Positions 1 to 12,463 of a stretch of 64,000 nucleotides of DNA are shown here, in pieces. The DNA comes from Tetradesmus obliquus (lineage: Eukaryota > Chlorophyta > Chlorophyceae > Sphaeropleales > Scenedesmaceae). The position numbers were made by a program, and so were the translations under genes. The notes beneath the pieces were generated by a model, which had not been told where the DNA came from, did not search any database, and saw only the letters and a list, made by a program, of their open reading frames with translations. The stretch covers positions 434,001-498,000 of the forward strand of contig CP126199.1 of assembly GCA_030272155.1 (NCBI GenBank), read 5' to 3'. Each line of letters opens with the position of its first letter. The first letter of the stretch is position 1.

Positions 1-558
1 CTGCTGGTGCGTGCAAAACCAACTTCAAAGCCATGCAGTGCATGATGGGGCAGCCCATTCTTGCAACATCAACTCACAACTCAAGCAACAACTATGCATC
101 ACTTTGCAGAGTGTCATGGCAAGTGCAGTGCGCTGTCCGCATCCAGAGCAGAGGCTGGTGCCGAACTGCTACATCAGAAGACGTGCAAGCATCAAAAGCA
201 CTAAATTTGGGAAGGCATCAAATGCTCAGACATGCATACTTCAAGCTCGCAACAACGTGTCTGAAGCCATTCATTGCGACCATGGAACTATGAGCATGAT
301 TAGGATACTAGAACAAAGCACAGTACACAATCATGAAGCGAAGTGCAGTACAATGCATCAGCGACCACCACCTGTGGTGACATCAAATTACACCATCATT
401 TAAAGGGGAAATACGACCACCAACCGTGAGGAAGCAGCATGCACCTACCAGGGCTGCCTGTCACCGTTGACTGGCAAGGAAGAAGAGCCAAAAGTGCAGC
501 TTCATGGCGCTGCAATGGCTACATTTAGCCAATGATTCAAAGCAATATCAGCAACTTT
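1..558. other. no gene recognised (left edge)
   Basis: This is the 3' flank of the minus-strand phosphatidylserine decarboxylase gene. Short open frames on the plus strand show no recognisable domain and no splice structure. I see nothing else in this stretch. Confidence 0.5.
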
Positions 559-3000
559 TTACATCTGGCCTGCAGGTGCGTGCGCGTGGGGCCGCCCAGT
601 GGCCCTGCCCAGGCTGCTGGCAAAGGTGACCAGCGTCTCCCTGCCCGCCTTGCTGTTTGCTGCCAGGTCGTCGTCAAACTTGATGGCGCCGCCACCAAAC
701 AGTGTCACCATGATGCTGCCACCATACGCAAACACAGCCACCTCGTCACCCTGCAAAGCAGCAGCAGCAGCAGCAGCAGCAGTTGGTGTGCAGCAGTTGG
801 TGTGCAGCACACAGCAAAGCAGGGGCCACCAGGCTGAAAGAATGATACCGGCTGACATAGCACACGGCAATTGATATATGCCAAACTGGCAGTCGAGCTT
901 GAAATGTGCAAGTTGAGATCAAGCAGTAGTGCACCTGCTGCATCTGAAAGACATCTCCCTCACCTTGTTCACGTGCTGGCCCTCCTTGACCAGTGGCACG
1001 ACGCTGCCCACCTCACTGGCCCCAATCATCACCTGAGGGATGGCAAGCAGGGGCAGCAGCAGTACCAGCAGCAGGATCAGCAGCAGTAGTAGCAGCAACC
1101 AGCAGTAGCAGCAACCAGCAGCGGCAGCCGACACTGTAATGTGACAATGAACAGCAGCATCTGAGCAGAACATGCTGTGGCAGGTGAATGCCGTTGCGGG
1201 TGGTCACTGACCTTGGCAAGAGCGCTGGGCGCCAAACGGCACTGCCACCTAAGCCATTCAGCGCCACCACCGGCATCTGAGTTGTGGAACTCCGCAGACG
1301 TGCTGCCAGCTTCCTTTGCATTTAAATGCCCAGAGTCCGCGCGCAGCAGCCTGCGCATGGTGGATCCAATTTACACTTGCCTCAAGCCGCGCACCTGCAC
1401 CACGGTGACAAACTCCCTGCTGTCAAACTCCATCACGATGCGGTCGTTCTCCGTCATGATGTCAGCATGGCTGTGCACGGCAGCAAACTGGCTGCCCATG
1501 AAGCGCGTGCCGCGGCGCGCGCTCTTGACGATGGTGCCAATCACGCTGGCGTGCAGGCGGTGGATGTCACTGGGCGACAGCCTGCAGAGCAGCAGGCAGA
1601 ACAGAGGTAGTACGCTGGTGAATGTGACAAGGGTTGCGCACATCATCCGTGCGCATTTGTTTTGCAGGCCCTGAGTGGGCAGCCGCTAGCTGCAAACTCA
1701 TTGCTAACAGTTTCTTAGCATGTAGTGGCAGGGTGCCATGCATATGCCCTGGCCCTGACCGCCCCACCTGTTGATGGCGATGGCTGCGTGGCGCCAGTGG
1801 TCCCGCACATCATAGCCCGGCCCCAGCAGCTTGGCCACGCTGAAGTGCTGGCCCTTGATCCAGAAGCGGTGCGCGGCGTCAACGCTGTCGTACACCACGC
1901 AGCGGCTGTCAGCTGGGTGCACCGCGACGGCGTCGTTGCTGCAGCAAAAAAATACGCAGCATGCAGGACGGGCAACAGTGAGGCACATGCTGGGTTGGTT
2001 GGTTGCAACAAGGATGGAGGTGACAACAGCTACAGGAGCAGCAGCAGCCACTTGTTGCAGTGACAATGCACCATTATATCAGCGCAAAGCAGCCTGCTGT
2101 TCAGGAGTGCTGCCAAACGCTCGACACAGCTGAGACATTGGACAGTGCACCTGCTACGCTGATCAGTTGCAACCAACATACCCCAACTTGGTGTTCGAAA
2201 CCATAGTCAGCAATACACTCTGGTTGCCAGTCCGTGCAGCTCAAGGCACCACTCACTCGGGTGCCGCCAGGGGCCGCATTCCCGGCTTGAGGCGGCGTGC
2301 GAAGAAGGCCTGCAGCGTGGGGTAGGCCTCCACGGGCTTCTCTGCGGCAGACGCGTCGATCTTGAAGGTCTGCAGGGTGGTGCAGCAGCAGCAGCCGCAG
2401 CATTAATAGAGCAGTGGCAGCAGCAGCAAGTCGTTCAGCAATGTGCTGCTGTGTTCAACAGCGCCACCTAGCAGTCAGGCAGCATCTCGCATGTCCGATG
2501 TTGTGGTCTGCAGGCTTGGTGGCACAATCATGCCAGAAGCAAATTCTCCCTGGTCAAGCTTGCAGCGTAAATAGATTCATTCACCTTGATGAAGGGCTTC
2601 ACGGACTTCTTGCTCTCTGGGCTGTTGGCGTAGCGCGCGATCCTGTGGTGCTGCCAGGTCAGGATCCACCAGGTGAGCGGCAGCCGCAGCAGCAGCCGCC
2701 GATCCAGGTCTTGTACAGCAGCCACATGCGCACAGCTTTGCCCAGTGGGCTCTGCAGGAAAGTGAGCCATGTGAGGTTGTGCTGTGCTGTTCCTGCAATG
2801 CGCGACGTACTGCTGCTGCTGGTGCATTGCACAGCAGCAGGGAACAAGCAGCCTGCTTTTGGCACAACTGCAGCAGGTAAGCCAGCACAAATCGCACCGG
2901 CTCAAGGATCTCCCTGCCGGTGCCGCGGTCTTTAGGCATGGCGTGGCGGTTTTGGACGACAGCCAAGCGAACACGCCCATCTCGACAGTGTCGGAAAGTT
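559..3000 (-). CDS. PSD: phosphatidylserine decarboxylase (type II), 5' end unresolved, apparent frameshift
   Basis: This enzyme decarboxylates phosphatidylserine to phosphatidylethanolamine using a pyruvoyl group made by self-cleavage. Exons, read 5' to 3' on the minus strand, are about 3000-2898 (start uncertain), 2751-2585, 2369-2257, 1938-1768, 1581-1395, 1032-964 and 750-559 (TAA stop). From 2369 onward the phases join exactly. Visible motifs in order: ILEPSPLGKAVRMWLLYKTW; SPESKKSVKPFIK; FFARRLKPGMRPLAAPD; AVHPADSR with the catalytic Asp; HRLHA with the catalytic His; AVHSHADIMTEN; and AYGGSIMVTLF followed by FDDDLAANS. The GGS is the expected cleavage site that yields the pyruvoyl residue. 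Exon 2751-2585 starts in one frame (MWLLYKTW) and ends in another (RYANSPESKK); its 167 nt behave as if one base were missing in a GC-rich CGGCGGCTGCTG stretch. The N-terminal pattern resembles clostridial-type PSDs, a comparison from memory. A further exon near 3170-3115 is possible but not supported. Confidence 0.85.
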
Positions 3001-4231
3001 AGAGGTATTTGAGTAGAGGAGATGTATGCACTGATGCGACTCATCAAACAAACTAGAACAAGTTTGATTACTCCGGGTGACGGGCTGTATATATTGAGAG
3101 GGGTATGCTAATAACCTGTCCATGGCAGTCATGGTGATGCAGACAGCTTCACGTGGGTCTAGGCGAAGACTGCAATGCATGCATTATAGAGAGAACTTAG
3201 GGATGTTACTAGAACATTTTGTGCAACAATCCATATGTTGACTGTGCAGCAGCAGGCGGCTCAGCCTTGGTACGATGCCAGGATCGCAGCAATACGAAAG
3301 TGTGACCTCTTGTCACCTGTTGTCGGAGCAAGGGGTCGAGGCACATGGGGATGCAACATCTCTGATGCTGCATCATCCTTCACCAGCAGCTGGTTTTTAA
3401 GAACGAACAAAACCACCAATGCTTGCCTGACACTGTGTGTGGTCAGCAAAGCAGCAGCACAAAAGCATCCAAGGGCTGATCAGCCATGATGTTGGTAACA
3501 ACTCACACAGCAGCCAATTGTCACCGGGTCACAGAATCAGCGCAGGATACAGCAATATTTAGTCCAATGCTGCAGTGCTAGCAATAGTGTGTATTGCCGG
3601 CCAACTTGACAGCCCTGGACAGCCGACACATATGGGAGGTTGCTGCATAGCATGTGCACCGTCAGTCGTGATCACATCCCAGCAATACCCGTCATCACAA
3701 AGGACTGCCCTGCCAACCGTCACCGCGCACACCCCGCTCCATGTGCCATACCTCACTCTGTTGGCATGAGCCTGCAAGCCCAGGTGTGGCCACCACTGGT
3801 TGTGGCACAACCATCACTTGACTTTAATGCCGCGGCAATTGTGGAAATGTGACAACCACCACAGAAGCCTGGTACTAGGCAACCACACAGCAGACAAACT
3901 GCACCTCGCCCTACATCTACAAGTAGCGCAAAGACGCTGAGAGCATACCTGCAGCACAGATGGCGCGCCAGGTTCACATACTACGCTTGGCACACAGGTT
4001 CATACAACCAGCTGCTATTCAATCCACACTCTGCACACTGGCAGCTGCTGTGGAGTCCAGAAGCAGCAAGATAACGTATGCATATTTCCAGCTGTATAAG
4101 TTCTGAAAGCATAAACCCATCACAAGCATATAACGTAATGCATGGCTCATGCCGCTGCTATGTACTTTTGGAATCATTTATCAGCTGCCACCACTGGCAT
4201 CATGGTCGAAGTGCATACGTCTGGTAAGCTG

Positions 4232-4298
<67 letters not shown>

Positions 4299-4680
4299 AG
4301 CTGCTGCTTCAGGTTCCATCGCGAGCAGCACATACGTAGGGCGTGTTGCTAGCCTGCTTGCATGCATCCGCATGCAACCGCGCTGTCAGCGTACTGTATA
4401 CAATGCCAAAACCACTGCTGGCAAAATGGTCAAGCAAAACATGATCCGTGTCATGACATAACACAGGTGGCACTTTCTGGAAATGTTGTGCATGAATACA
4501 GTCAAAACCACAAACACAATATATATCTGTAGGCTGTTGTGTTGTTGTGCTGCAGCACACTGACGCGGTGCTTGGGGCTGGGACGAGTACCAGAGTAACA
4601 AAGCTGCAGCCACTGCAGGTGTCCTGCAAGGCTGTCCATGTACATGGCTGCCGATGCTGCTGTCCAGCAAACCAACTTCA
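3001..4680. other. no confident gene; upstream of PSD, contains a CTG tract
   Basis: No exon chain could be built here. A minus-strand open piece near 3170-3115 follows a TTGCAG and ends before GTTATTAG, and could be a 5' PSD exon. The only clear element is the CTG tract at 4235-4297. A poly-Leu or poly-Cys open frame across that tract is a repeat artefact. Confidence 0.4.
4235..4297. repeat. (CTG)n microsatellite, about 21 units
   Basis: This is a nearly pure CTG run on the plus strand, ending in CTGCAG. It lies between the PSD and MYCBP-like genes. No adjacent exon was identified, so its relation to splicing is unknown. Confidence 0.95.
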
Positions 4681-4962
4681 CTATTGCTGTTTCTGCTGTC
4701 CAGTTTGACCATGTATTACAACCAGTGACTTGTCTGATGCTGCCAACAGTGCTTGCCCAAGAAACTTCAGGGGGTCATGTGGCAGCTCCCTGCAGTTGAA
4801 GAGCGCCTCCATCGCCATGTTGATGTTCTCCATCACCTCATGCCGCCCGAGGTACTCCTTGAATAGCTGCTTCTTGCGCAGTCCCTGTTCATGTGCTTGC
4901 TCAAATTGCTGTGTTGCGGTGCTGGCCTGGTAGGGGCCAGGGCACTGCTGCTGTGGTGCCAT
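4681..4962 (-). CDS. MYCBP/AMY-1-like small protein (FAP174-like)
   Basis: This is a single-exon frame of 93 aa from ATG at 4962 to a stop at 4681. The frame is open further upstream, but only a TTG start is available there. The core, roughly residues 29-75 (KKQLFKEYLGRHEVMENINM, then MEALFNCRELPHDPLKFLGQ), follows the MYCBP (AMY-1) pattern. In that pattern a charged helix with FRRYLEKSGVLD is followed by LVALYEEPEKP and LDFL, and the family is about 100 aa long. In Chlamydomonas the MYCBP orthologue is the flagellar protein FAP174, associated with A-kinase-anchoring components. A ciliary role here is inferred from the family. A donor-like GTCACT near 4732 leaves open a spliced, different C terminus. 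The ABC1K gene starts about 500 bp away on the other strand, so the two may share a promoter region. Confidence 0.7.
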   Translation of the reverse strand: MAPQQQCPGPYQASTATQQFEQAHEQGLRKKQLFKEYLGRHEVMENINMAMEALFNCRELPHDPLKFLGQALLAASDKSLVVIHGQTGQQKQQ

Positions 4963-5464
4963 GCTGCTTTTGACCAACGCTGCTGTCACTGGCAGGAAGC
5001 CAAATTGAATGTCAAAGCACTGATGTAGATACGGGTTCAAATTTGTGCCAAGACCGACGAGAATAGTAGCAGTGGCTAAGGCCTGTTGTGCAGAGAACAG
5101 AAAAGGCGCGGTGTATGATGAGTGTTTCTTGCCGCTGCCGTGGAGTCCGGTAAAGCCAATAACATATTATTATCTGCATACATCGTGGTCATTACGTGCA
5201 AATTTGGTTACAGTCGGGAGTCTATCAAAGACCTGCAAAGTGACAGCCGATTTTGTCCAAGAAAGTACGTATTTCGTTGCAAGGTGAACCACATGTTAGT
5301 CTCACATGTTGACCGAGGCACAATGAGGTATGCTTGCTTGTCACCTGCACAACCCCAGCTATCAAGCTGGCTCTGACGTACACAGGAGTTGCAGAACATC
5401 ACCGGCTGCACCTTTGAGGCGATCGCGCCGGTATAGCTCTAGGTCTCTGCAGCTACAGTGCAGC

Positions 5465-5518
5465 ATGGCGGCCCCAGAGGGCGATCTGCTGTCAAAAGCA
5501 CCACAGCCAGTACAGGTG

Positions 5519-5558
<40 letters not shown>

Positions 5559-6775
5559 GGGCTGGGGCAGACAAGCGCTACAACTTGCTGCAGCAGCTTT
5601 GCTAGGGGACAATTGTGATGCATTCGCTCTATGCTGTCTTCAAAACAACTATTAATCATTGTTGTAGTTGCCTAGCAGTCTTGCCACTGCTTGCTCCACA
5701 GAGAGAATGTCATTGCTTCTGCAGTTTGCACGAGCACCCAGCACTGTGTGCACTGCCAGCACTGCAACCCTGCCAGCTCAACCAAATACATTCTTGTACC
5801 TGCAAGCATGTAGTTGGTGCCATGAAAACACTAACAAGTATCTGCGGCCCTGCTGGCTGTCTCTGCTGTTGCTGGTCCCCCTGCTGCAGAACTTTGTGCG
5901 CAGCACTGAATTCTTCGGCCGCGTGGCTGTCATATATGGCGCCTACAAAGCTACTCAGCTGAAAGCAGCAGTCATGCGGCTGCAGGGCAGCAGTGCAGAG
6001 CCACGCGTCAAGGTGCGCTGCTGCAGAGTTGTGCCACTCAGCAGCAGCTGGGATTGTTTGGCATAGCACAGAAGCTGACCAGCAGGCTCACTACAACTGC
6101 TGGCCAGCACAAGGCACGCAGGAGCTGGCGCCTCATATACTCTTACACATAACGCAATATGGCAGTAGCAGTGGCCGGGTGGCCAGCAACGCAGAGGCAG
6201 AGCAGCAACACAGCACTGCAACGGCTGCTTGATCCACACCAAAAGACGTCAGCTTCCACAGCCGCACTGTTGCCCAGCTCTGCCTTTGATCTGGCTTAGC
6301 TATTTCTATGCTGTATCACATGGTACGTGGTCCTGCTGGCCCCCTGCAGGCGCTGTGGGACTCCCAGCACACCTGGGCTGGCGAGCAGATGTATGACCTG
6401 GCGATCAGCCTGCGCGGCTTCTACCTCAAGGTGCGGGGGAGTTCATGGTGGGAAATTTGGGAAGGAAAGATCGTGGTGGGAAAACCACATGGTGGCAAGT
6501 GCATAACAGCGAAGATGCGGCAGCAACAGAATGTGATGATGGCAGCAACGCTCATGTGGCAGGGTTGCTCGATCATCAATGCAGCCGTTCTGCTGAAAGC
6601 TCAGAGGCAGGAAAAGTATGCGGTTTAAGAGCCTGCAGTGGTGCTTTGCAGCTGCAGTGCATACAGGCAGAGGCACTGCTGAAAGCACGACGCCACTATC
6701 CACCTGCATTTCCACACCGCATAACAGCCACTCACGTGATGCATGCGTTTGCCACCATAGCACGTACCCAATGCA

Positions 6776-6829
<54 letters not shown>

Positions 6830-7231
6830 AGGCTGGGCAGTTCATCGGTGCGCGTGCTGACTTTGTGCCGGAGCAAATCTGCGCCAAGCTGTGCCTGCTG
6901 CAGGACAAGGTGCCGCCCATGGCACCGGAGCGCGCCACGCAGGTGCACTTGGTGAATCGTTTGCTGGCAGTTAGCAGCAGGCAGCGGGCAGTTAGGCGCA
7001 GCAGCAGTTACTGCAGGGAGTTGATGCAGGGAAGCAGGGTGAGGGTAGGGGAGCCTGTTTTGGCCAGCAGTCTGCTGCAGTCAGCTGCGTGGCCAATAAC
7101 AGGTGCAGGGCACAGGAGAGCTAGCAGTTGTGAGCAGCACCAGCAGCACCGCCAGCATCATACCAGCAGCGCACAACTGCCAGCCTGACAAACCTCGACA
7201 AGCACACCTGAAAGCTGAGCACGTCTGACAC

Positions 7232-7283
<52 letters not shown>

Positions 7284-9407
7284 CACGCAGGTGCTCTGCC
7301 AGGAGCTGGGCATATCTGATGTGCGCGAGGTCTTTGAGTGGATCGACATGGACACGCCCATCGGCTCAGCATCCATCTCGCAGGTGAGGCAGGCGCTGCA
7401 GAAACACGATGCGGCACAACATGCTGCTGCTTTGGTGCTAGAGCGTGAATCCTGCTGTGGCTACGGTGAAAGATGGTGTCAGGGCCCGCATGTAACTACC
7501 TGTTGGCTCAGCATCTATTTCACAGGTGAGGCAGGCGCCCCAGTGCTGCAGTCGTCAGTGCTTTGTCTCAGTGCTTTGAGTCAGTGTGCCCCACTGCTGG
7601 TTGGCCTGCTGCTGCTGGCCCTGTGTCTGCTGGTGCTGCTGGCCGCCTGTTTTCATGCCAATCCTTGCACCCTTCCCATGCCCTCTCGCCCTGCAGGTGC
7701 ACAAGGCACAGCTGCAACGAAATCCCTTGCAGCCAGCTGCGCAGCCGTGCTTTGGCCAGCCCTCACACATGCCATTTGACTTCAATTACTCATAGTTAGT
7801 GCCAAACAAGGCGCGGTGCAGCTACCTGTGCTCTCATGGCGGCGCGCTGTTACTGCCAATTTGTTGCACCCACGCCTCACTCACTGCAGGTGCACAAGGC
7901 GCAGCTGCGGCGCTTCCCCCGCAGCCAGCTGCGCAGCCTGGCCAGGCAGGAGCGGGGCTTGATGGCCAGCCTGACTGTTTGCCCCGGGGACAGCGCGTGG
8001 AGCATCTGCAACAGCCACGGCATCAGCCTGGCGGAGCTGGCCGCAGCAAACAAGCAAGTGGAGATAGATGACCTGCAGGTGCGTTGTGAGGGGTGTGTTG
8101 TGGCGTGCTGGTACCACACTGGTGCATCTGCTGCTTAGCTCGGCTGCAGGTTAGATTCACTGTGCAGCGCAAGGTGGTTAGCTCTGCTTTTCAAGCATTA
8201 GCAACATGCACAGGCCAGGAGGCAATGCTCAGACCTTGCTGCTGATGATAAGTCATGCTGCTTGCTGAGCATGTGCGCTGCTGTTGCTGTTTCATGCCTG
8301 GCTGCAGCCGTGGCAGGTGCTGAAGGTGCCAGTGGTGCTGGGGCTAGAGCACTTCCAGCACAGCAGCAGCAGCAGCAGCAGCAGCAGCAATGGCAGCGGC
8401 AGCGGGCCTCTGCAGGCGCTGAGCAGGATGCTGTCTGGGAACAGCAGACACACGCAGCAGCACAGCAGCAGCAGCAGCAGCAGCAGCGGCAGCGTTCACA
8501 GTAGCTACAGTAGTGACAGGGCAGGCAACATAGGCAGCACAGGTGGCTTAAGTGAATCTGACAGCAGCAGCAGTGAGGATTGGCTAGAGCCAGGCAGCAG
8601 CCTGTTTGCTGCTGGCCAGCAGCTGGGCAAGAAAGCCAACCTGTTCCAACTTCTCACCAGCAGCAGTAGCAGCAGCAGCAGCCAGGCCAACGCTCTGCTA
8701 ATAGGACGCTCGGGCACCTCTTCAAAGGCAACAAGCAACCCTACTAGCAGCAGCGGCAGCAGCAGCGGGCAGATTGGCTTGCCTGATGTGCACAGCCCTG
8801 CAGCAGCTGCTGTGGCGCGTGCAGCTGCCTCTGGCAGTGTGCCAGATGGTGGGCTGGTGGCGGTCAAGATCCAGTACCCTGGGGCACTGCAGACGATGAG
8901 CATTGACCTGGTCAACCTTCGCGCCACGTCAGCGTTCCTGCAGAAGACCGAGCTCAAGTTTGACCTGCTGTCGGCTGTGGAGGAGCTGCAGAAGCAGATC
9001 CACCTGGAGTTTGACTTCATGAGGTGCGCAGCGAGCAGCGGGCTTGCTTGAGGCACTGCCGTGTGAAACACGTGTAAAAAAGTGTAAAAAGTGTAACAAA
9101 AGTGTACAAGTATGAAAAGTGTCTGTGAAACATGAGTGTGCTGTCACATACGGCCTGCCGTCACAGGTGGCGCAGGGTCTGCACAATTTATGAGTGAGTC
9201 ACAGTACATAGTTAGTAAGCTTGGATGCAGTTGAGCATGGGTGTGCTGCTGTGTGCGGTACGTCGTAGCTCCTACCCTTTGGCTTGCATGGAGTAACATT
9301 ATGTAAGCAGCTCGTGCTTTTTGAAGAGAGTTCTGATTGCATCAGGCACCGCCTGACAGCTGTAAGAGTAGCATTACAGCTGACTGTGTGTTGCCTGGTG
9401 CACTTGC

Positions 9408-9446
<39 letters not shown>

Positions 9447-11005
9447 AGGGAGGCGCGCGTGATGGACACCATTGCGCAGCACCTCTCGCAGCTGTCGCAC
9501 AGTGTGCGTGTGCCGCGCAGCGTGCCTGGCCTTGTGAGCCGGCGGCTGATGGTGATGAGCTTCATGGAGGGGCTGCCGCTGCTGCAGCTGAAGGACAAGG
9601 TGGCGCACCTGCCTCAGTGGAAGCGGGATAAGGTGAGGGCCATTGGGCTGCACGCAAGTGATGTGGTTTGTGGGTGTTTTACTCGTCTGTAGTGCCTGCT
9701 GGATAAGTGCAGCAGCTGTGTGGAACGGATGAGTGCAGCAGCTATGTGAAAAGAGTGAGGAAGTATGAGAGCAGCAGCTGTGTTGAAGGGGTGGTGATGA
9801 GCTTCATGGAGGGGCTGCCGCTGCTGCAGCTGAAAGACAAGGTGGCACACCTGCCACAGAGGAAGCGGGAAAAGGTGAGGGGTTGGTTAGGCGATTGCTG
9901 TAGTGTGTTGCTGCGTTCGTGCTGGACCGCCGGGCAGATGCGTGCAGCACCTTCTATATGCATAGGTGTTTGTATGTGTATGCACACCTGCATTGTCAGT
10001 CAGTTGCAATGCCTGTCTTTCCGTAGCTGGCAGGGTGCCACCCCACAGTTCTGTCGACATGAATCCATGGGCCTGCTGTGCCAGCTCCCTGCTGGATACC
10101 TCTGCTCACCATCCCCCACTAACACTCTACCACACGCATCACGCCCACCACCCACCCACCCCCTTGTGTGCTAATCTTGCAGGCCGCGCGGCGCATCCTC
10201 GCGCGTGTGAGCGAGGCGTATGGGCTGATGATCCTGGGCGAGGGGCTCTTCCAGGCTGACGGCCACCCGGGCAACATCCTGGTGCAGGTGCGCTGGCAGG
10301 CGTCTGTTGCTGACTTGGCCGGAGTATCTAGTTATCGGTTCTTGCCAGTGCGTGCAAGCAACGCAGCATTGCCTCTTTCTGCCTGCCACTCCCATGGGTC
10401 CATGGCGACGTTGCTGTGGATTCAGTGGCAACATGACACGACACAACATAGCTTGACATGACAGAGCTTGGTGTGTGGCATAAGGATGATTGTTGTGCTG
10501 GTGCAGGGTGGGGGCCGCGTGGCACTGCTGGACTATGGGCAGAGCAAGCAGCTGGGTGAGGAGGACAAGCGAGCCTTCGCAGACCTGGTGCTGGCCATGA
10601 GCAAGTGAGTGGGCTGGTGACGCAGTACAGCTGTAGAAATCTGTCGTCACATGACGTTTTGCCACGTGTGGGTGGGAGTGCGGTCATGTGACATATTGGG
10701 AGTGAATACGAGTGGCCTGGTGCTGCCCATGAGCATGTGCACGCCAGTGGCCTGGTGCTGGCCATGAGCAAGTGAGTGCCCTCTGGAAAATATGTACAGA
10801 TGCCAATGGCCTGGTGCTGGTCATGTGCAAGTGAGTTGCACAGCAGTGAGCAGCTTCACGCAATGCCGTGCCTGAAGTGCTCTCACCATCAGGCGTGGTT
10901 CATGATGCTTGTGCTGCTGTGCTGCTGCTTCCCTGGCTTTAGCTCGCCCTGTGCTGCTGCTGCTGCCTGCGGGGTCTTGCACTGTCACGTAGCTGAGGGT
11001 GTTGC

Positions 11006-11038
<33 letters not shown>

Positions 11039-12394
11039 GTCCGCAGGGGTGACAAGCCTGCCATCTCTGCTGCGCTGAGCCGCCTCAATGTGTCGACTAG
11101 CAAGGATGATGTAGGCCTGCGCTCAGAGATGGCATACGGCATGTTTGACACACGCGGCAAGGTGGGAGATGGCAGCGCACGGCAGCATAGCTGGTGGTTG
11201 CTGCTGTGCACTGCTGCTCAATTGTTGTCAGCTTACCTAAAGGCTTCGTCAATTACAAAGTATGTTATGTCCAGGTTGCAGCACTGCTGGTGGTCGGTGT
11301 TGTGCACTGCTGCCAGAGTGTCGTCAGCTTAGCTCAAGGTGCTGTTGATTTTGAAAGCGTATCCTCTAGATCTCTAGATCTCTCTCTTGGTCCTAGAGCA
11401 GGTTGAGCATGTCAACTTCTTCGTTGTCTTGGATGGATGCGTGATGCATGAGGAGCGACTGGACTGCTGGTGAACACCTTCAATGCATATTGCTGCAAGG
11501 CGCTGTGCAACTGCTGCACAACGATGCTGCTGCTGCTGCTGCTGCTGCCGCCGCCTGCTGAAGGTTGATCCCTTTGACAAAAACTCGCCCATCAAGCAGG
11601 CAGCTGTTGAGCACTTCCCGCCAGACATGTTCTTCGTGCTGCGCGTGGTGCAGCTGCTGAGGGGCATGGCCAACGGTGAGCGGCAGCGGCCGGGGGCTGT
11701 GAGGCCGTCGGTTGCATGCGGGGTGGTGGGTGTGTGGCGTGCTGTGCACGCTGCAGCTGCTAAGGGGCATGGCCAACGGTGAGAGACAGCAGACTGGGGG
11801 CTGCGCTGAACCTGATCACATGCGGGGTGGTGGGTGTGTGGCGTGCTGTGCGTGATGCAGCTGCTGAGCGGCATGGCCAGTGGTGAGGCAGGCGCCTGGG
11901 ACTGCGCTGAGCCTGATCACATGAGGGGTGGTGGGTGGGCGGCGTGCTGCTGCTGATGGGCATGGCCAACGGTGAGGCAGGCGGCCGGGGGCTGTGAGGC
12001 CCGCGGTTGCATGCGCGGTGGTGGGTGTGCCGCGTGCTGTGCGTGGTGCAGCTGCTGAGGGGCATGGCCAGTGGTGGGCGGCAGCGGCTTGGGGCCTGTG
12101 CTGAACCTAAACACATGCTGGGTGGTGGGCTGCTGGCGTGCTGTGCATGATGCAGCTTCTGATCAACAGTATGTAACCTGATGGTGTGATCGACCGACAT
12201 TCTGAAGGCAGCAGGGAGTCGAGCAGGCAGTAGTGACGCTCAGCGGCCATAACTTGCAAGCGCTGCATACATCAGCAGCAGGCACATATGCTCCAGTCAC
12301 AGCTGGTGCTTGAAGTGAAGGAGGAGGGCCATGGGCAGCAGTACATCTGGGCACGCTGAATATGCACCACCTACTGAAATCCAGCCCTGACGTC

Positions 12395-12425
<31 letters not shown>

Positions 12426-12429
12426 CTAC

Positions 12430-12463
<34 letters not shown>

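Noticed and set aside
4142..4352. Poly-Leu and poly-Cys frames
   Set aside because: They are translations of the CTG microsatellite at 4235-4297 with no supporting sequence on either side.
7697..7799. Alternative ABC1K exon beginning VHKAQLQRNP
   Set aside because: It soon leaves the family frame and hits a stop; the copy at 7890 gives the intact LysM exon and correct phase.
11374..12200. Minus-strand frames with repeated PLSSCTTHSTRHTHHP-like units
   Set aside because: They are antisense readings of the duplicated exon 12 edge array, not a repeat protein.
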